From Monosiga brevicollis MX1 (Eukaryota > Opisthokonta > Choanoflagellata > Craspedida > Salpingoecidae), in assembly GCF_000002865.3 (NCBI RefSeq), contig NW_001865089.1:104232-165791 (forward strand): 61,560 bases of DNA, in the 5' to 3' direction. Positions 23,102 through 34,320 of this stretch are shown here, one piece after another. The translations under genes were made by a program, and so were the position numbers. The notes below the pieces were generated by a model. The model made no database searches. It was not told the DNA's origin and saw only the letters and a list, made by a program, of their open reading frames with translations. Each line of letters begins with the position of its first letter. Position 1 is the stretch's first letter.

Positions 23102-26100
23102 TCAAAGAGCCATGTTGGCCAGTTGCGCCACTTCGTTCATGGAGAGAGCATGATCGTAGATGCGAAGATCATCCAGCACCGCGTCCAGAGGTGCGTCTGA
23201 CACCGCAGCCGCCGACTTGCCAATGTAATTGACGTCAAGCCAGCCGACAGGCATTTGCAACATGCCTACGTTGCTGCCCACCAACTGCCATACACACATA
23301 TAGAGGTCGATGAGACACAATCCAAGCGTTCCACGAGGCAAGCGTGATGGTTCGGAATAGAGGGGTGAAGCTTTTGGAACAACCACAAGAACCACCAACA
23401 ACAACATCAAAAGACGTTGGCTCCGACCTCGCCGTCGATGGCCAAGTAGCCACCAGTCGAGTTGCTGAACCCGCACACGTGAATAAACACATCGGCCTTA
23501 TCAGCAGGCAGGTTGGCCCGCACGACTTCACCATTGATTTCCATGAAGAGCTCTGCGTTGGTATTCCAGCGTGCAATGTACATGCGGTTGGTCGAGTTGC
23601 CAAAGTCCACAATGCGTCTGAAAACAGCGTTGCGTGATAGGCCCAACAAGCCAACAAGCCGGTCAGCCACCCGTGCAATCGTAATGGAAAAAAGAAAAAA
23701 AAAAGAAAAAAAAAAAAATTGCACTCTGTTTCGTTTTTCTGTGTGGAAAGCTGTGCCGAGGCGTGAACGTACTCCCACATTCCGACACGCCGGGTTTGAA
23801 TCCAGGAGCAAACAGTAAAGTCACCGCCAAAGTTGCGTGCAGGCAGCTGCACCCAGCTACCATTACCAGGCAACAAGAGAGCACCCGTCCCGACGGCTAC
23901 ATTCGTGTTCTCAAAGAATAGATCTTTAGCCTAGGTAGTAAGTCACATAACAAGGAGGCCAAGGAGCAGATCCGCAATCAAAAGAATGCGCCATGGGAAA
24001 GGGCGCTGCACACCAGCGAAAGTGGCTAGGAGGGCAATTGATAAAGGGCGACAAGCCACGAATCGTACCCGAATGTTGACAGGCACAAGCTCGCCATGCC
24101 ACTCATTGCCGCTAGCATCGCGGACATTGCCGTCAAATTTGAAGTGGGCCACGAGGCCCACACAATCAAGGTCGGGCCGGCCCTGGCAGAGGAGATGATG
24201 AACATCTTCGGCTGAGAGTGCGAAGTTGTACACGCGATAGTCATCCAAATTGCCACCAAAATAATCATCACCGGCAAAAGTGGAGCGGCCAATGAAGATG
24301 TTGCGGTACTCAGTGCTATTGCGGACGCGCATGTTGCTGTTGCGGCCAATTTCGCGACCTTGGCGATAAACGATGGCAAGAGGACCTTCGAGGGTGAAAC
24401 AGTAGTGCTGAAAGCCACCATATGCCCAGTCAAAGCCACCAGCCACGATCATGAATGTATCGAGTGAACGATCCTCGAACAAAAAGGTGAACTCAAGTGT
24501 TGTGGTTTCATGAGAGTTACCGATAAATATGCTCTCAACTGCGCGCCAGGTGTGCCACCACTTTGAGATATGCAAACGTACAACGGGATAACACACATTG
24601 GGCTCAAGTCACTCACCACCGCCGTTGTTAAAGTCGGCCACGCGACTCCAAAATTGGAGACTGCGGTAACGGACCCAGGAGCATACCTATGGAGTAGAAT
24701 TGATCCAGACAAGGTTGGGGAACAAGCTCATGAGCGATGCCATTGATGTGCGCAAGGGAAACAAGTGCACCCACTGTGAAAGCATTCTTCAAGCTCAAGG
24801 ACGGCGCAATAACGTAGTCATTGACACCATCCAGATACAAAGCCATGTCGCCCTAAAGAAGATCAGGGCATTAGGTAGACAGTGCAGGACTATCAGAGCG
24901 TCTCAAGATGAAAGAGGCAATGCAAGGGTCCAGAAGTTTAGGCTCGACACTGTCAGTAGCTTGATATCTTACCTCGGGTGCATTGACTTGGTACAAATTC
25001 ATGTTGTGGTGGTTGAATGCCACACCATTGTTATCCAAACCTGAGGCGTCCTGCAATGTGTTCTCAAAGGTGTAGTGTAGTAGCAGTGCGTCTCCAGCGG
25101 TCATTGCAGCGGGACGTTGAACACCTTGTGACTACAATAATCGTCCTCGAGGTTAGTTTGGGCCACTGCTTGGAACATGCAGGGTCCGAGGAAAAGACGG
25201 CGGCGTTGGACCAAAAAAGGTCTTACCTCGAGGAACAGGTCGGCAATTTGTGATGAAGTGAGAGCGCGCGACCACATGCGCAAGTTGTCAATGGCACCAT
25301 CAAAGTCAGGGTTGCTGCAAACAAGGAAGGGACAAGGAGGCGGGGGGGGGAATTAGACGGGGCTCAGTTTTGATAAACACAGCCACACGAGCATTAACGT
25401 GGTCAACAAACTCGTTGAAGTTGGAGCGACCGATGTAGTTGGAAGTACGGCGTAAGTAGGGGATGGGTGGGGCGTTGGACATTTGCATTGTCTGAACACC
25501 ATTTTTATAAAGCTATGCCCAGGCATGCACGGCACAAAAATAGCAGTCACCACGTGCCGGATCAGGTACATGGCCCAATCAGGGAAAAAACGTGGAGGTG
25601 TTTCTGTCAGGGAAATAGAGACACAGAGGCTCCTGGTAGAGGCTTGACGGACCGTGTAAGTGCCGTCACTAGTGGCCGTGACGCAGACGTGAGCCCAAAT
25701 GCCAGCTTCGAAAAAGTTATTGGATCGCAGCTGTGTAGCGATGTGGTTGCCTTGGTAGGCCTCAAATCTTTGATACACAGTTTACGCCAGAAGGGTCAAG
25801 GGTAAAGTGAATGCTGGAGCGGCCATGATGGTGGTGCCTGTTGCTATCAAGCGCTGTGACGTCAACTCGCGTTGAGTCGGCCAGCAAAGGGGTTGGAGCT
25901 TACAGGATGTCGTTGCTGTCATGACGGTTGAGCATAAGGAGGTTATTGTTGGCACCTAGTCGGGTGCCTTCCTCAGACATGCTAAAGTCGAAGATGCGCG
26001 AAGAGAGGCCAAAGGTGTCAAACATCACATCCACACACACGGAAAAGGCGCCACCGATGACATTTGCGGGGGCACGCAGGTGCTGATCAGCGCCGCTCAG

Positions 26101-26970
26101 CACAAGAGCGGGCGAGCCATCGGTACCATCCTTTCATGATGTATGGGTTGTGGCCACGCGAAAAACGCCGCGAAGACAAAAATGTGAGGAAAAGGTCGAA
26201 GGAAGAGATGACTGAAAGCCTTACAAGCCCTGCTCTAAGATGTGGCAGCCGACCAAAGTCGGCTTCAAAAGCAACTTACACGTCCAAATAGGTTGTCGGG
26301 GGCAGCGCCGTAGTAGAGGATGTTGCGACGGTTGTAAGAAAGGTCCAAGAGGTTGTTGTCAAAGGATAAATGGAGGAGGTCAGCTTGGATCTGGCAAGGG
26401 GCTTTGGGAGCCTGGGAGGTGGTATAGCCAGGAATGCACTGCGTGCAGGAGGAGGTTTGGACATCACCAAGGATGCAATACTGTGGCAGGCCTCTGGGGT
26501 GCCAAAAGTAAAAGTCTCCATCCCAGGTCTCGGCGCGGCGGCACGTCTTGAGAACGAAAATGGAATGGTTTGGGGTGGGTAGCAGGTGACAGTCGCAGTC
26601 AGTTCGGTCCAGAAGGGGCGGGCTGGCGGGATTAGGTGGATGATGAACCAACCTCAGGGTTCTGAGTCTGAGTGTTGCAGCGTGCCACGCCGAGAACCGT
26701 GGCATTGCAGGGCCCAGTCACGTCGGTGACGGCAACGGAGTCTGGGAGATTGCAGTGCTTTGCGGATGCAAGGTCGCCTGTGATGTGGGCGAGGACATCT
26801 ACGCCATTGATGACCACGCCATTGGTGGCATTGATCAAGAGCGTGCCCTTGTGGTCCACGACCATGAATGGCTTGGCAACATCAGCGGCGGTGCAAGTGG
26901 CAAGGGCAATCAACATGAAAAGCCGGCGGCCTGCACCGGAGTTTGTGAGTCGTGGCAAGAGTCGGGCCAT
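23102..26970 (-). CDS. Secreted protein with three LamG/ConA-like domains (14 exons)
   Basis: Predicted extracellular adhesion or carbohydrate-binding protein. Exons (descending): 26970-26653, 26546-26280, 26130-25904, 25837-25786, 25730-25653, 25512-25379, 25314-25227, 25131-24973, 24852-24775, 24686-24617, 24538-24069, 23930-23773, 23617-23428, 23284-23102. All phases agree (823 residues). A signal peptide (LFMLIALATCTAADV) leads a short Cys-containing region (residues about 30-145). Three Laminin_G_3-type jelly rolls follow. Each opens with a LHLSFDNNLLD / LLHYTFENTLQDASG-type strand and closes with a conserved YIGRS...F.G.IDNLRMW / LDDYRVYNFALS / LDDLRIYDHALS strand and helix. The first domain has a clear W.HVCVTA box. 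No membrane segment follows, so it is probably secreted. Tiny exons (52-88 nt) cut the first two domains. Confidence 0.85.
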
Positions 26971-27031
26971 TCTAATCAATCGGATCAAAACAAATCACAG
27001 GCGACTTGATCGCCCCAGTAAAATGGATGTT

Positions 27032-27107
27032 GCAGCGAGAGTGGTAGCAGCAGCGAGAGTGGTAGCAGCAGCGAGAGTGGTAGCAGCAGCGAGAGTGGTA
27101 GTAGCCA
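27032..27107. repeat. 18-base tandem repeat, about four copies
   Basis: The unit GCAGCGAGAGTGGTAGCA repeats about four times with almost no change, starting about 60 bases upstream of the LamG-gene start codon. It would lie in the 5' UTR or promoter of that minus-strand gene. Confidence 0.9.
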
Positions 27108-27307
27108 GTGTGTGACAACACGCTACACAACACACACACGGTCTCTCTTTCGTTCACTGAGAAAAACGAGTCCGATATGCAACTCACCCATAAGTACCAT
27201 GTGTGATCCAAAAAATGATGACAAATTTTGAAACACCATGACACAACTGCTGTTTGAGAATAAAGGGGTGATTTCAGATACTAAAAGCTGTTGCAAGCTG
27301 TTGTTGA

Positions 27308-27332
27308 TTTTTTTTTTTTTTTTTTTTTTTTG
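27308..27332. repeat. T homopolymer
   Basis: About 24 T bases in the divergent spacer between the LamG gene (-) and the OGFr-domain gene (+), roughly 140 bases upstream of the latter's start. Confidence 0.85.
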
Positions 27333-27469
27333 TGGACGCGCGGACGGGCTGCAGCCGTCGATTGACTGCATATTGCCTTCAGGCGGCTGCTGTTTAGGGG
27401 GTTTTGGGTAGTGGATTGCATTTTTGGGTTGCATCCTTGTGGATCATTGCGCGCGTTGGCTGCGCAGGC

Positions 27470-29652
27470 ATGGCGGCGCGTGATTCGGCCAAGCGGCGGT
27501 CGTGGGAGCGATCGGACCTTGGTGAACGAGAACAGAACGGCCGAGATGAGCGCAGGCAAGACCAGCAGGATCAGGGCCAACATCAACAGGACCGGCGCAA
27601 AGGGTTTCAACATGAACAGAAGCAGCATCAAATGGCCCGCAATGAACCGCCTCGAATGGAATCGGCTCAAAAGGGCAGCAAGGCCAAGTCTGGTGGTTTG
27701 ACCACCCAGCAGCGCACCTTGTCCTCATACTTTGGCCATGACACCAGCCACAAGCACAAGCCTATGCCTCCGCCCATTGGCCGAAAAGCCTCAGTTCTGG
27801 GTGCCACTGCTGGATTGGGTCGGCGGGGCAATGTGACACCGACCCTGTCACGCCAAGCCACCGCCGAGAGCGCCGACTCTCATGAGTTGCGTGCTCAGCT
27901 CGATCAACTCAAACACATTTGTCATCGTATTCTTGGTCAGGAGCACCGCCACCTCTCGACCCTTGACCGCTGTCTAGCCGAGCTCAGCAAGGTGGTAGAG
28001 GATGTCTTCAACGTGCCCAATGCCTTCAAGAGCCGCGCTGCGGCTGATAACCGAGATTGCATGTGCGTTCGTGCCCAGTCCAGGGCCCGACAACGGTCAC
28101 CAATGCATGTCCAGTTTAGTGAAGTGAAGCTCCATTTCTCTTGACTCACAGCGACTCGTTGCTGCGTTTTGCAGGGAGTTTCGTCAAACTTGGGACCAAT
28201 TACAGTCCCTTCCCAACCAACGTGATCTCTCGATGAACCTCGACTTTTTCCAAAATAAGATCAAGTCTGCCCCCGAGGGCGCTTTCATTGAAGACATGCT
28301 CAGGTATCGCCAGCTCGCTCTGCGACACCGAGATGAACGAGCCAACATGTCAATTCACCCTTGTGTCTCATCAAACTTTTAGCTCTTGGGCCTCGCGGCA
28401 CGATTTACTCGAGCGACATCATGTGAGCCTCCCCATGCCCACAGCCTCCAACTTGTATCGCCATCCTCGCCTGCGCTGATGGAACCCATTTCGTGCCTTT
28501 GCGCTCTTCCAGGGATACATTCAATGGCTGTTTCCTCTACACAAGGTATAACCACACACTCACTTGACAGCGTGTGCGCGCCCCACGGTGTGTTGGTGCA
28601 CAGAATCCCGCGGTGCTCCACTCATGATGACGCCTTGCTCCTCACTCCATAGCATGGCATGTCCTTTGATGCCGTTCCACTGCAAGTCCACGAACGCATC
28701 ACGATCAGCAACGATCACGAGTGCATGGATCGGTTCGTCACGCCGATGCACACCCACGGCTTCTTATTTCCCCCATGGTATCTGATCGTTGTTGTCAGGC
28801 AAGGTCCGCTCCTGTATCTCTCACGCGCCATGAATTCCTTGCACCTCTTCTCCTGGGCAGTTTTGTGCGTGGCTACAGCATGATGCTCAATTTTTATGGG
28901 TTCAGGCTGACCGGCCCGTGCGTCATTGTGCTGGTCCTGAATGGCGTGCAACCCTGACTTGCTCCTGCTTGTACCCAAGACATGCCACTGTCCTCATGGT
29001 CCATTGCTACCTACTCCCCAGGCTTGCAGAGCAAGGCGAGGTCCACTGTTGTGAGGATCCAAGCCAGCAATGGAAAAATCTTCGTTTCGCATATCACAAT
29101 GCACTTCGTCTCACCCGCATCCTACGTTGCCTAGCGCTCATGAACTTGAGCCATTACCAGGTCTGCTTAGCCTCAACTGCCACGTCCCCTCGTGTTGCAG
29201 GTCTTGGCCCTCGCGTGCTCACTCGTGCTGGGGTCACTGGGCTTTGCTGTCACAGTTTCCGCTGATGCTAGCACTATTACAGCCCATCGTCTCGGGTCAG
29301 CTCAGGTCGTATGCCAATACGTATGTTGACATTTGGCTCTCTGTTTCGTGCCCTCCTCTCTGTTTCGTGCCCTCGCGTACTCGTTGCAGGAGTATGTTGA
29401 CGCGTGGCTTGCCGTATGGATAGGTTTGCCAGCTACTGGCTCTATAGTTTAGTCGATAAGCAGGAGCGAAAGTGTCTGTTGGCCCTGGTAGAGTTTTTCA
29501 ACAGTCCCTCCCGGCGTCACGCGTTTTTATCTGATAATGCACCAATCCCGGCGACGCTTGACGCGGACGCAGCTGCCAGCGCAGAGCCAGAGTTGGCAGC
29601 AAGCGCAGATGTGGCGGACAGTCGCGAGGCCCTTGAGCGGTTGAAAACTTGA
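27470..29652 (+). CDS. OGFr-domain protein with N-terminal PIP-box-like motif (nine exons)
   Basis: Contains the conserved domain of the opioid growth factor receptor family, a nuclear-associated family of unclear biochemistry. Exons: 27470-28062, 28175-28303, 28383-28422, 28513-28545, 28653-28732, 28861-28917, 29022-29160, 29256-29320, 29424-29652; all phases agree (454 residues). The N-terminal 200 residues are basic, Gln-rich and disordered, with QRTLSSYF at residues 81-88, which fits the PCNA-binding pattern Q-x-x-hydrophobic-x-x-aromatic-aromatic. The domain follows: SWASRHDLLERHH, GYIQWLFPLHK, GYSMMLNFYGFRL, AYHNALRLTRILRCL and SYWLYSLVDKQERK, in the family order. The C-terminus is Ala/Glu-rich. 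The ATG at 27470 is the first in the frame; a competing frame from 27411 runs in parallel but does not splice into the domain. Human-type imidazoline-like repeats are absent. Confidence 0.85.
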
Positions 29653-29814
29653 TTGGGCTCATTTTGACTCACATGTCAATACCAAACTTGATTGTCCTCA
29701 TCATGTCTATTGCCGTGCCAATTTACATGTAAAGCATACACACAAACAACGGGCAAGCATTGCGGCTGCTCTCCAGCCATCGAACCGCTCGAGCATGTAT
29801 CACGCCGCAGCCCT

Positions 29815-31488
29815 TTATGTGGGCGTCGGGGCGACGCCAGTCAGGTCGACAGGCATGGCGAGGAGCTCGGCTCTTAGGGCGCGCACGAGTTGGTTGGCTT
29901 CACGAATGCCAAAACACATGGGAGGTTTGATGACCATGACGTTGTCATGAGGGCCGTCTAGGGATGTCAGAATGTGGTGCTGTAACCGAAGCTGCGTACA
30001 GAGATGGGAGGCCGCTTGGGTGGCGGGGGTGGGATGCTGAATGTGGGTCACAAACTCGACACCCACAAAAAGGCCACGGCCACGAACGTCACCAATGTGA
30101 CAGGGCAGCTCGGGGTGCTGTTGGGCTAGTGATGCCTGCAGTTTGCAAAGGCAGGACATGAGATGGGCACCCACGCGGGTCGCGTGAGCTAGCAAATTGT
30201 CGGCTTCGAGGGTCTCGAGCACGGCGAGGCCGGCAGCACACGAGACGGTATTGCCACCAAAAGTGTTGAAGTATTCTGGACCGCGGGCCAGGGTGGCACC
30301 TATATCTCGGTGGCAGAGAACGGCAGCGAGCGGCATGCCATTGCCCATGGGCTTGCCAAGTGTGATGATGTCGGGTGTGACGTCGGCCCACTCAAAGGCA
30401 TACCAAGCGCCGGTGCGACCGAGACCTGTTTGCACCTCGTCGCAAACGCACAGGCCACCGGCTGCGCGAACGGCGGCAAAGGCAGCCTGGAAGTAGTGAG
30501 GCGGGGGCAGAATGACGCTGGCCACTGACATGCCCGACTCGACAAAGAGTGCGGCTAGTTGTCGATCGTACTGGTCGCAGAGGTGCCGTAGCGGACGGAG
30601 GGGGTCAGCGCGTGTGGGGTCGCCCGGACGGGCGGCACTGGGCACTGGTAGGACGTGTGTGTGAGTGGGCGGAGAGGGCTGTCCAAGGGCCGAGTATCGG
30701 GGATGGAGAAACTTGTAGGGGGAGAGCTCGAGGGTGGCCGTGGTGTTGCCATGATAGGCATGGTCAAGCACGGCCACGTGTTGGGCCCCGGTGTGGGCGC
30801 GGGCGAGGCGGAGGGCAAGGTCGTTGGCTTCCGAGCCCGAGTTGACAAGAAACACGACGTACTGGTCGCGCAGGGCAGGGGGCAGGGTCGTGAGAAGCCG
30901 TTGGCAGAGGTCGTTGTAGGTGGGATGGAGATAGCGCGAGTTGGTGTTGAGGGTGGCCACCTGCTGCTGAACGGCGCGGACCACGGCTGGGTGGCAGTGG
31001 CCCAGGTGCGGCACGTTATTTCGGGTGTCGAGATACGCCTGACCAGCGTGGTCAATGAGGTAACAGCCCGTGCCCCGAATAATGACGAGGGGGGCGGACG
31101 TGGCGTAGGACACGCTCAGGGCTGCGCTGGTCAAGGCCCGTCGCTGGGCATGCAGGCGCTGCGGTTCATGGCTGATTTCTGGGCATCCAAAGCGCACCCA
31201 TGCCCACCTGAGCCCCTTTGCCAGAAGCCACCCGCCAAGGACTACACTGCCTGTAGCCGCAACAACCTTTACAAGCGCGCTGCGATCCGGAAGCAAGAGT
31301 GATCGGGGCATCCTGATCTTCAATTTGGGCGCCAGCGCCATTTTTTTTAGAATCTTTGTCAGCATTTCCGATGATTTCGCTGACATTTTGATCGCGGGGA
31401 TCGGTATGTAGGGAGAGCTACCATTTTGACCCCCCTCGAGTCGGATCGCAACAGCTGTTGACACCACCTCTTTACACCAATCACTCAT
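29815..31488 (-). CDS. Class-III PLP aminotransferase-fold phospho-lyase, membrane-anchored
   Basis: Resembles ethanolamine-phosphate / 5-phosphohydroxylysine phospho-lyases (AGXT2L group), which use PLP to eliminate phosphate from phosphoethanolamine or phosphohydroxylysine. The gene has no introns (up to 557 residues). Family boxes in order: [66 protein letters not shown] (the PLP lysine is in LGKP), [13 protein letters not shown] and [11 protein letters not shown]. The [11 protein letters not shown] signature separates it from ornithine aminotransferases. Unusually, about 100 extra N-terminal residues hold a basic stretch and a hydrophobic segment ([19 protein letters not shown]), suggesting a membrane or mitochondrial anchor. 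The start is ambiguous: ATGs at 31488 and 31386 both fit. The substrate is inferred from family resemblance only. Confidence 0.85.
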   Translation of the reverse strand: MSDWCKEVVSTAVAIRLEGGQNGSSPYIPIPAIKMSAKSSEMLTKILKKMALAPKLKIRMPRSLLLPDRSALVKVVAATGSVVLGGWLLAKGLRWAWVRFGCPEISHEPQRLHAQRRALTSAALSVSYATSAPLVIIRGTGCYLIDHAGQAYLDTRNNVPHLGHCHPAVVRAVQQQVATLNTNSRYLHPTYNDLCQRLLTTLPPALRDQYVVFLVNSGSEANDLALRLARAHTGAQHVAVLDHAYHGNTTATLELSPYKFLHPRYSALGQPSPPTHTHVLPVPSAARPGDPTRADPLRPLRHLCDQYDRQLAALFVESGMSVASVILPPPHYFQAAFAAVRAAGGLCVCDEVQTGLGRTGAWYAFEWADVTPDIITLGKPMGNGMPLAAVLCHRDIGATLARGPEYFNTFGGNTVSCAAGLAVLETLEADNLLAHATRVGAHLMSCLCKLQASLAQQHPELPCHIGDVRGRGLFVGVEFVTHIQHPTPATQAASHLCTQLRLQHHILTSLDGPHDNVMVIKPPMCFGIREANQLVRALRAELLAMPVDLTGVAPTPT

Positions 31489-31536
31489 GTGTACCCAAAT
31501 TACACTTTCATGTCAACCACGCGGAGGACGTCAAAT

Positions 31537-31572
<36 letters not shown>

Positions 31573-31632
31573 CGTTCTCTCTCTCTCTTCACACACATCT
31601 TAACTCTCTCTCTCTCTCTCTGTTAACTCTGC

Positions 31633-31683
<51 letters not shown>

Positions 31684-32148
31684 TTTTCTTTGTTGAGGAG
31701 GTTCGTGTCACATCGTGGAGCTGGTGAACCTGTTGTTGGGGGTGTACCTCTGCTTTGGGTTGGGTCTTGGTCTTCCTTCTCTGGTTTACGCTTTGGTTTC
31801 TCTCTGTCGGCTTTCCTGCTCGACGCGCTCTCTCTGGGTGGGCTTTGCGTTGGGTACCGTGTCTCTGCCCGTTTCATGGTGAAATGGCAGCGCCCTCCAT
31901 CGGGCGTATAGAGCCGGGCCAGACTGGCAACACAACGGAGCGATGGGGAAAAGAGCAAACAATGCCAGGGTCACAGTGCCCTGTCCTTGCGTGATTGTCC
32001 TGTTGTGAAGCGTATCTATCCCAGCCGCGACCTCGCCCACGCGCTCAAATCTCTTCACTCACTCACACACACGCGCGCGCGCGCCTTGTCGGCTGTTTTT
32101 GGGGGGTGGCGGTGTAGATTGAACTCGACCCCAACAACTCGGGCAAAG
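31489..32148. other. Divergent promoter region, phospho-lyase and fibrillarin
   Basis: About 660 bases between two genes read outward. It carries a GT run, long CT runs and a CA/CG run close to the fibrillarin start. No protein-like frame is supported. Confidence 0.6.
31540..31682. repeat. GT and CT microsatellites
   Basis: A GT run (about 31540-31571) is followed by three CT runs (about 31576-31680) broken by short interruptions. It starts about 50 bases upstream of the phospho-lyase's first ATG. Confidence 0.9.
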
Positions 32149-33597
32149 ATGGCTTATGACGGTGGTCGTGGTGGTGGCCGCGGACGCGGTGGCGGACGGT
32201 TAGTGAATGCACCATCTCATCTCTGTCGTGTTTTTCTTGCTTTCTCCCCCTCTCTCTATCGCTTCCTTTGAACCAAGCGGGGCATGAACCTGGCATGGTG
32301 GTCCTGGCTTTGTTGTTCTGGGTGCACACCTACCTGGCAGACCCCGAGTTGCACTTGTTCGCTTGCTCATCACGTGCGGCCCTGCTGTGCCTTTTGCATG
32401 CTTGTTTCTCGGCGTCTTGTTCATCACAGTGGTGGCGGCAGCTTCCGTGGCCGGTACGTATCTTGATCATCTCCCTTTGGATGGATGGGTCGTTTCAATT
32501 CGTTGTGGGCGCTCGTACTCGTTTTGAAGCATTTCAAGTGTGGACAATGCCGCTTCCCCTCACCAATTTGTCTCCCTTGTGTATTCGCTCCTACAGTGGT
32601 GGTCCCGGTGGCGGCCGTGGTGGCGGCCGTGGCGGCGGTTCTTTCAAGCGCGGCGGTGCTCCCGGTGGCCGTGGTGGCGGTCGCGGCGGTGGCCGTGGAC
32701 GCGGTGGTCCCGGCGGCCGTGGCCGTGGTGGCCGCGGTGGTGGCCGTGGTGGCAGCAAGCAGGTCATTGTCGAGCCCCATCGTCACGGTGGTGTCTTCCT
32801 GGCCCGCGGCAAGGAGGATGCTTTGGTCACTCTCAACACGACCCCCGGCGAGTCAGTGTACGGCGAGAAGCGCATCTCTGTTGATGCCGCTGAGGGTCAG
32901 AAGGTCGAGTACCGTGTCTGGAACCCTTTCCGTTCCAAATTGGCCGCCGCCATCCTCGGTGGTGTCGACAGCATTCACATGGGCCCCGGCAGCAAGGTCC
33001 TTTACCTCGGTGCTGCCTCTGGCACCACCGTCTCTCACGTTGCGGATCTTGTCGGCAAGGTATGTTCCCCTCCGGTCGTGTCCCTCCGTAGCGTTAATGC
33101 CCGTGCGAGAATGTATTTGTCTGCCCAGTCTTATCTCATCAACTCACGCGCCAACCCATGTGCTCTCTACTCGTGTTCAGGACGGTCTCGTCTACGCCGT
33201 TGAGTTTTCTCACCGCTCCGGTCGCGACTTGATCAACATGGCCAAGAAGCGCACCAACGTTATCCCCATTATTGAGGATGCTCGTCACCCCCACAAGTAC
33301 CGCATGCTCGTGCCCATGGTCGACTGCATCTTTGCTGATGTGGCCCAGCCCGATCAGACCCGTATCGTTGCTCTCAACGCGCACAACTTCCTCAAGAACC
33401 AAGGCCACTTTGTCATCTCCATCAAGGCCAGCTGTATCGACTCAACTGCCCCTGCTGAGGCCGTCTTCGCCGCGGAGGTGCAAAAAATGAAGGCTGAGAA
33501 GATGAAGCCCCTCGAGCAGCTTACCCTTGAGCCCTACGAGCGTGATCACGCCGTCGTCATTGGCACCTACAGGCCGCCCTCCAAGAACAAGAAGTAA
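32149..33597 (+). CDS. FBL: Fibrillarin, rRNA 2'-O-methyltransferase (four exons)
   Basis: Nucleolar methyltransferase of box C/D snoRNPs that 2'-O-methylates rRNA using SAM. Exons: 32149-32198, 32430-32453, 32597-33059, 33181-33597 (317 residues, the usual family length); all phases agree. The first 80 residues form a glycine-arginine-rich RGG domain spread over three exons, one only 24 nt long. The methyltransferase follows: [36 protein letters not shown], the SAM-binding [43 protein letters not shown] and [13 protein letters not shown]. It is transcribed divergently from the phospho-lyase and converges on the Unc13-like gene. Confidence 0.97.
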
Positions 33598-34320
33598 ACT
33601 GGCTTTTCTTTGCCGGCTTGCTGCTCTTGTTCCGTGCTTGTCCTACACGCCACCACTCGTGCTGTTGTGTCAATTGTCCTGTTGCCGCCTGGCCCGTGCT
33701 TTTTGCTCGCTTGTATCTCGATCCCTGTTGATGTTCTCTGTTGCTTTTGTCTTCTTGTCCCATGTCGTCAACGAAAAGCCGCTCTGCGCCAGTCGCAGGC
33801 CCACATAACTTCTTTTGCCCCTTCATCTCCCTCTTTTCCACTCCTGCTTCCGTTTGGCTAATTTTTGTTTGTGTTTTGTCAAGTCCATGTGGATGCTGTC
33901 TGGCATCCTCCGTGCTCTCCCTCCAAATCTCGGGAAGGGAAACGCGACTCCTCGTTAGTGAGAGGCTTCTTTCCCACCCTTTTTCCTTCATTCAGAACTT
34001 TTTTTTTTTTCTTGCCTGCTTTCCTCGTTATTTGTTTTGTTGGCGAGTCGCTTGGTTCGGCTGCTTGTCACGCAGCCCATCAAGGAGCATTCAGTCGCTT
34101 ATTTGCAATTGCGATGAACAAACCTGGATCCAACTTCTTGCTGAAGATCCTTTCCAAAAGTGGCCACTGGCAACTCTTCCCTCGCTCTTCTCAGGCCTTT
34201 TGTGTCAACACATACACATACACACAAAGGGGGGGGGGAATCCAGATGTTGCTTTCAATTTGTACTATGTGTCATGCTCTGCATGTCAATCCAAACAGCA
34301 TTCAAGCCCTTTGGCGTAGT
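33598..34320. other. Convergent 3' flanks of fibrillarin and the Unc13-like gene
   Basis: Pyrimidine-rich unique sequence with a T run near 33997-34009, a short CA run and a G run near 34228-34239. The plus-strand frames are open but have no family signature and biased composition; I treat them as chance. Confidence 0.5.

Noticed and set aside
25730-25840. Apparent frame break in the first LamG domain.
   Set aside because: A 55-base GT-AG intron (25731-25785) joins HFTLDPSG to LRSNNFFEAG in phase 0 and restores the domain.
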